From Planctomycetaceae bacterium (lineage in GTDB: Bacteria; Planctomycetota; Planctomycetia; Pirellulales; Thermoguttaceae), in NCBI GenBank assembly GCA_031278315.1, contig JAITKS010000092.1, positions 1 to 8,943 on the forward strand: DNA of 8,943 nucleotides, written 5' to 3'. Within the stretch, counting starts at the first letter, position 1; every line of letters begins with the position of its first letter. The notes beneath the pieces were generated by a model that did no database searches, was not told the origin of the DNA, and saw only the letters and a program-made list of their open reading frames with translations. The translations under genes were made by a program, and so were the position numbers. Below, piece after piece: positions 6,401-8,943 of the stretch.

Positions 6401-8344
6401 ATAAGCAGCTCGGCAGCAAGCACCACGGTAGATACAAATGCAATCATTGCGGCAATAAATGCGGCAGATGTCGGTTTCACGGCGGAACTTTCTTTTGCAC
6501 AAGAAACAACAAATGATGGAACAGGTAAAATCGGTTCAAGCATCGGATTGAAAGTTGGACAACAAACAAAAGTTGCCAGTACAGGCGAAACAGGCGGACA
6601 CAAAAACGGTACTGTAACTGTTTGGTTGACAGATCAATTTGTAAGTGAAGACCCTGTAACAGGTGTAAAAACATATCGTTCACCGACAGCGCAAGATGTA
6701 ACTCGATTGATTCGCGACGATCAAGTAGTGGGTCGAATGTTCACCGCAAGAAATTATTCGACCGGAGCGTCTTCCGGAACCGGTGCAATAGATTTCGTCA
6801 ATGACGGTCCGATAGTAACAAGCGGCGGTTTAGTTGAACGCGGTGTTTTGACTGTGCATCTTCCTGTTGACAGCGGCGGTAATATTGTAACAACGGCAAA
6901 AGAACTCGCCGAATGGTGGGATGTACAAGACCCTGCAACGGTCGCCAATATTTCGGTAAGTATTGTTCGGCCGCCGGGTGCCGTTTGGGATGAATGTAAT
7001 GATCCGTATGGTAATGGGAAGCTCAAACCAACGGTCGAAATTGGTGAATGCGATGAGTTAATTATAAATGATATTAAATTTGTCGGATGGAATGATTCGG
7101 TCGAAAAACAAGAGTATGTACCGAAATACGCAACCGGTACGATGACTTCGGATAATGGTATAAATTCATCTTATACATTGACTGCGTTACGTCTTGGCAG
7201 CGAGTACAACGGTTATACTATTCAATATGTAAATGATCCGGCGGTAACGGGGAATTTCAATGACAATTATGTTATCGGGTCAGACGGAAATCCATGTGAC
7301 GAAGATGTGTGGAACGGATTAAAATTAGACGAGTGCGGTAATCCGATTGTTCCGCAGACTTATTCAAATAATGGAATGTATCTTGAGTTGGATACAAAGT
7401 CGAAAATAATAACGCTGCATGTTCGTGACGGAATAACAACAGCAAATGATATTGAACAATTGATAGAAACTGATCCGTACACACGTAATTTGTTTAAGGT
7501 CGATCAGCTTGGTACGGGAACGGGAGTAATTTCACTTGAAGATGACACTCTTTTGACCAAAGACGGCACGACTCCGCCGGGCGAATTAAACGGTGCAAAA
7601 TTATTATTCGGTTCGGATGCAACTGATTATTATTTGGTATTTAATTCTCTCGACTACGGCAGTGAGCAATTTGTTGATGTTGTTGCGACTGGTCTTAATG
7701 GCAACAGTACATCGTTTAAGCTTTATGATTCTTCCGGTACTGTTGCGGAAAAAGTATATGGTAAAGATGTTGATGCAACAATTAACGGAATAGCTGCGAT
7801 AGGAAGCGGACTTGGAGTATCACTTAACACGGCGACGATTTCGATAGATTTTGTCATGTCGGAGGCGGCTGCTACAACACAAGGTTATGCGACTTCATTT
7901 GTTGTTACCGGAGGCGGTGCTACTTTTCAAATAGGACCGGAAGTCGTATCGAATCAGCAAGTGAACTTAGGGATTCAGAGTGTCAATACGGTTAAACTTG
8001 GCGGCGCATCAGGAAAATTATTTCAACTATACAGCGGAAAAGACGCCTCGCTGACAATTGACACAAACAAAGCATTCCGAATTGTAGAAGAAGCTTTGCT
8101 GGCAATTACAGAAATGAGAGGACGACTAGGAACTTTACAAAAAGCAACTTTTGAGACAAATATCAATGTTCTAAACGACACATTAGAAGCATTAACTTCA
8201 GCGGAAAGTCTAATTCGTGATACAGATTTCGCCGAAGAAACTGCTGCTTTAACGAGAGCTCAAATACTAGTCCAATCGAATATCAGCACGCTTGGAATAG
8301 CTAATCAAATCCCGAACTACATGTTAAGTTTAATCGCAAGATAA
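3425..8344 (+). CDS. Giant flagellin (1639 aa) with a modular surface domain
   Basis: This is the filament subunit of the flagellum, exported by the flagellar type III system. The N-terminal core helices occupy residues 1-146 (STGFRINSGKDDPAGLIASE at 32-51, FMGQKLLDGS at 132-141). The C-terminal core occupies about 1520-1639 (DTDFAEETAALTRAQIL at 1599-1615, ending MLSLIAR). Typical flagellins are roughly 300-600 residues, so the insert of about 1370 residues is exceptional. It starts with a hook-IN-like segment (198-238: GATVKEIAERVNA then TGVTAQV). Loosely repeated beta modules follow near 328, 403, 563, 882, 949, 1250 and 1391, with lines such as YNNSSIQYVD and GITTANDIEQLI. GTG-I turns recur at 711, 1032, 1118 and 1365. 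Before the C-terminal core lies GGGATFQIGP...QQVNLGIQS, which I recall from planctomycete flagellins. Cysteines at 547, 778, 1191, 1209, 1291 and 1304 are unusual for a flagellin. No HExxH protease motif was seen. The gene is flanked by long spacers, so it is probably monocistronic. Confidence 0.95.
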   Translation: MTRIYTNVPSMTARTSLTANLGSLQTSLERLSTGFRINSGKDDPAGLIASEILRSDITGIKKAVQNTERANMMIATADSALNQVTSLLNTIRGLITEAASTGTMSAEMIAANQLEIDKSLDAIDRIASQTTFMGQKLLDGSLSFDLQGVNRNDINGLEVNQVTFGATKSPVNVNVAVREAAAKATLYYQNPAVSEDIALTWGGNYGYQTETFSRGATVKEIAERVNAVSDSTGVTAQVGSDAIQGTIITSSLGTNNDIIITAGTAGTNAGNIEIKYLKGDSKGIRVEYQEPIEEGAPAKMIVYLQTSEEIAALADDIDTTAGVHDNNALRFIANIKGSQYNNSSIQYVDGNFTQAAFGSENTNPTEQAGMPYAYYNDNATTAKALFGDINGLSNFSSLAGTGNYFTIQSKAAGIDYNNTAITFLSSTPGSGPIPAGKKAAAQYNAETKQLQIYVDTTGGATLQDVKDALQLEGHFELSPSDTSILSNAVTAVDVYSSASPFNPLAPSTTVSGYSNTHNSGGDTGTLFIVLPTDGQIETYSEGTVPGCTTDALDNKDTTDPKTYYLKSQDSSWDSYTINFAKAGSGSGSNTASVSISGNTITVTIDGDVSYDDILTALNGSWTSKPAGLSNLVWSDSKGVPVTPASSDKISDTNADNQSLDFADTATRAITANDILKLFNLNSQTGTHLISSKGSERAASLFSVERTADNDGTGQINAWSYLVSGGDTPADPSDDVYARTTTSFSKIFKNGQSGGEIVTTAAELVTALNNSAYWGQSMCPEMLAELADYNSRGEYFDVTTPPPLLVRLAPGNHGLFTVSSFEEVAYYGDPNDGTALQFLGEENSPDIRFVADSSIDKIYVERTTVPDTIDFAQAVLSATNQSASLIIAANQKGENYDDIQIVFKRVSESVQSAASIDRADGWVEYDPGVSRAEAQVTFKATDGTDIANSAFFITATERGDLYNNVDAVMTLADAQSEDVKVTFDTKSNQLRISISSSAASTTVDTNAIIAAINAADVGFTAELSFAQETTNDGTGKIGSSIGLKVGQQTKVASTGETGGHKNGTVTVWLTDQFVSEDPVTGVKTYRSPTAQDVTRLIRDDQVVGRMFTARNYSTGASSGTGAIDFVNDGPIVTSGGLVERGVLTVHLPVDSGGNIVTTAKELAEWWDVQDPATVANISVSIVRPPGAVWDECNDPYGNGKLKPTVEIGECDELIINDIKFVGWNDSVEKQEYVPKYATGTMTSDNGINSSYTLTALRLGSEYNGYTIQYVNDPAVTGNFNDNYVIGSDGNPCDEDVWNGLKLDECGNPIVPQTYSNNGMYLELDTKSKIITLHVRDGITTANDIEQLIETDPYTRNLFKVDQLGTGTGVISLEDDTLLTKDGTTPPGELNGAKLLFGSDATDYYLVFNSLDYGSEQFVDVVATGLNGNSTSFKLYDSSGTVAEKVYGKDVDATINGIAAIGSGLGVSLNTATISIDFVMSEAAATTQGYATSFVVTGGGATFQIGPEVVSNQQVNLGIQSVNTVKLGGASGKLFQLYSGKDASLTIDTNKAFRIVEEALLAITEMRGRLGTLQKATFETNINVLNDTLEALTSAESLIRDTDFAEETAALTRAQILVQSNISTLGIANQIPNYMLSLIAR

Positions 8345-8380
8345 CAAGATAATTCGTAATCTCAAAAAAAGAATTTATGT

Positions 8381-8404
8381 AATATATCAGTGAATATTTT
8401 TTTT
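8381..8404 (+). terminator. Weak candidate terminator after flagellin
   Basis: AATAT (8381-8385) can pair with ATATT (8394-8398), and the sequence runs into eight T residues (8397-8404), 37 nt after the flagellin stop. The stem is only five A/T pairs, so it is thermodynamically poor. It also overlaps the left end of the 8380-8801 element. It is the best intrinsic-terminator-like site found after this gene, but may have no function. Confidence 0.2.
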
Positions 8405-8452
8405 ATACTCATTGTACTTTAAAATTCGGTATTATTTTTTGTAACGAAAAAG

Positions 8453-8464
8453 GTGACCGTTCAC
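8453..8464. repeat. Small hairpin GTGA-CCGT-TCAC
   Basis: A 4-bp stem with a CCGT loop, at the head of the GC-rich hairpin cluster. On its own it would be weak; it is listed because it marks the point where the AT-rich spacer changes to the hairpin-rich stretch. Confidence 0.4.
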
Positions 8465-8480
8465 GCATAAAACTAGAATC

Positions 8481-8581
8481 GCCCTGAAAGGGCAACAGGA
8501 TTATAACCCGCCCCAGCGGGGCGGGTAAAAGTCCTCCCCTCCCCGAAGCCCTGAAAGGGCGGCAGGATATTGGAGCAATAT
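8481..8581. repeat. GC-rich hairpin cluster (REP-like)
   Basis: Four hairpins are packed in 101 bp: GCCCT-GAA-AGGGC (8481-8493); CCCGCCCC-AGC-GGGGCGGG (8507-8525, plus one A-T pair outside); a second identical GCCCTGAAAGGGC (8548-8560); and ATATTG-GAG-CAATAT (8567-8581). Both GCCCT hairpins are followed by two bases and CAGGAT, so the repeated unit is longer than the stem. No T run follows on either strand. I recall similar GCCCTGAAAGGGC elements in planctomycete and related genomes; their function is not known to me. Confidence 0.85.
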
Positions 8582-8598
8582 GGTTAATTGTCTGAACT

Positions 8599-8634
8599 AT
8601 GATTTTTGTGATTTGTATGATTGAAATGATTTTT
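8599..8634 (+). repeat. 9-bp tandem repeat, RTGATTNNN, 4 copies
   Basis: Four consecutive 9-mers: ATGATTTTT, GTGATTTGT, ATGATTGAA and ATGATTTTT. The first six positions are almost invariant and the last three vary. It directly precedes the CACGAAA array at 8636-8668, which also has a 9-bp step. Confidence 0.85.
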
Positions 8635-8635
8635 T

Positions 8636-8668
8636 AAAACACGAAACACACGAAATTACACAAAAAAA
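8636..8668 (+). repeat. 9-bp tandem repeat, CACGAAA type, about 3 copies
   Basis: AAACACGAA, ACACACGAA and a degenerate ATTACACAA lie in tandem, then a run of A residues. Same family as 101-129, 2465-2538 and 2594-2614. Confidence 0.8.
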
Positions 8669-8671
8669 CAA

Positions 8672-8723
8672 AACCTTATTACCTTATTATTGAAAAACGA
8701 TTTGTTAATAAGGTAATAAGGTT
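8672..8723. repeat. Perfect 18-bp inverted repeat with 16-nt loop
   Basis: AACCTTATTACCTTATTA (8672-8689) and its exact reverse complement (8706-8723) flank 16 nt. Each arm itself contains the direct repeat CCTTATTA twice. On the minus strand the stem is followed by TTTTGTTTTTTTG, like an intrinsic terminator, but no minus-strand gene is seen upstream of it. It is the longest perfect dyad I found in the window. Confidence 0.9.
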
Positions 8724-8817
8724 GGCTAAAAATAAATTTGAAACCTTTGAAAAAATTCACACATATATTATGAAAAAATAAATTATTTCACTGGTATATT
8801 AAAAATATTTTGTGCGG

Positions 8818-8838
8818 TATTACATATTACATATTACA
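8818..8838 (+). repeat. 7-bp tandem repeat TATTACA, 3 copies
   Basis: Three exact consecutive copies of TATTACA, 58-78 bp before the next gene start. It could be an iterated binding site or simple-sequence drift in AT-rich DNA. Confidence 0.75.
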
Positions 8839-8854
8839 ATTTCCTACTGAATAG

Positions 8855-8873
8855 TTACGAATATTTACGTAAA
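8855..8873. promoter_or_regulatory. Candidate operator before the uxaC-like gene
   Basis: TTACG (8855-8859) and CGTAA (8868-8872) form an inverted repeat, and TTTACGTAAA (8864-8873) is a perfect 10-bp palindrome, 22 bp before the ATG at 8896. Sugar-acid catabolic genes are often controlled by GntR- or LacI-type repressors binding such dyads. The assignment is position-based inference only. Confidence 0.25.
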
Positions 8874-8895
8874 ATTTAATTCATGTAATTTAATT

Positions 8896-8943
8896 ATGAC
8901 AGAATTTATTACAGATAATTTTTTGCTTCAATCGGACGAAGCG
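8896..8943 (+). CDS. uxaC: Glucuronate isomerase, N-terminal 16 residues (partial, runs off right edge)
   Basis: The ATG at 8896 opens MTEFITDNFLLQSDEA to the window edge. It closely resembles the start of UxaC proteins (E. coli begins MTPFMTEDFLL, as I recall). UxaC interconverts D-glucuronate with D-fructuronate and D-galacturonate with D-tagaturonate in the cytoplasm, the first step of hexuronate catabolism. It belongs to the amidohydrolase-like superfamily; the usual YHCHLPP motif would follow just outside the window. No strong Shine-Dalgarno sequence precedes the ATG. Only 16 residues are visible, so the identification rests on one short match. Confidence 0.65.
   Translation, partial: MTEFITDNFLLQSDEA

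Larger units (their letters stand above)
8380..8801. mobile_element. 422-bp non-coding element bounded by inverted 15-bp termini
   Basis: The left end is TAATATATCAGTGAA (8380-8394). The right end is the reverse complement of TAATATACCAGTGAA (8787-8801), 14 of 15 matches and facing inward. T-rich sequence follows each end on the inside. The interior holds the GCCCTGAAAGGGC hairpin cluster, a 9-bp tandem repeat, a CACGAAA array and an 18-bp inverted repeat. The segment 2547-2700 has the same ends. No transposase is present, so it would be non-autonomous if mobile. TA at both outer ends could be a target duplication. It may instead be a nest of independent repeats. Confidence 0.5.

Noticed and set aside
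6385..7026. Several minus-strand ORFs of 68-90 codons opposite the flagellin gene
   Set aside because: They are antisense shadows of the flagellin, with no ribosome binding sites and no independent motifs.
3425..8344. Flagellinolysin-type protease domain in the flagellin insert
   Set aside because: I looked for a zinc-protease HExxH motif in the inserted region and found none.
8507..8525. Strong GC hairpin as intrinsic terminator of the flagellin gene
   Set aside because: There is no T run after the stem on either strand, and it lies 160 bp past the stop within a repeat cluster.

Overview
The window most likely comes from an AT-rich planctomycete. The main evidence is the flagellin: its N-terminus carries the variant STGFRINSGKDDPAGLIASE, and its C-terminus carries DTDFAEETAALTRAQIL. 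As I recall the family, these are planctomycete forms of the flagellin helices. The AT-rich spacers, packed with short tandem and hairpin repeats, fit the same group. A narrower placement (for example a gut-associated Pirellulales lineage) would be a guess.

Layout from left to right. Positions 1-75 hold what is probably the 3' end of an unidentified plus-strand gene. A short spacer follows with two families of 8-9 bp tandem repeats. A minus-strand gene (289-2187) encodes a 632-residue membrane protein of the NhaD/citrate-transporter-like Na+/H+ antiporter group, with an unusual His/Asn-rich N-terminal extension. A spacer of about 1.24 kb (2188-3424) separates it from the divergent flagellin gene. 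That spacer holds the candidate antiporter promoter, several copies of a CACGAAA-type repeat, a 154-bp segment bounded by inverted repeats, a 38/39-bp A/C-rich tandem repeat, and a possible 60-codon leader ORF ending in a GTGA overlap with the flagellin start.

The dominant gene (3425-8344) encodes a giant flagellin of 1639 residues. Normal filament-core helices sit at both ends. About 1370 residues of surface-exposed, beta-rich, internally repetitive sequence lie between them, including six cysteines, four of them in two close pairs.

The last spacer (8345-8895) contains a second segment (422 bp) bounded by the same 15-bp inverted termini as the one at 2547-2700. It is loaded with GC-rich hairpins, a 9-bp tandem repeat and a perfect 18-bp inverted repeat. 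The window ends in the first 16 codons of a gene that looks like glucuronate isomerase (uxaC).

The genes do not form an obvious pathway: an ion antiporter, a filament protein and a sugar-acid enzyme, each apparently its own transcription unit. The least explained material is the inverted-repeat-bounded spacer elements and the modular middle of the flagellin.
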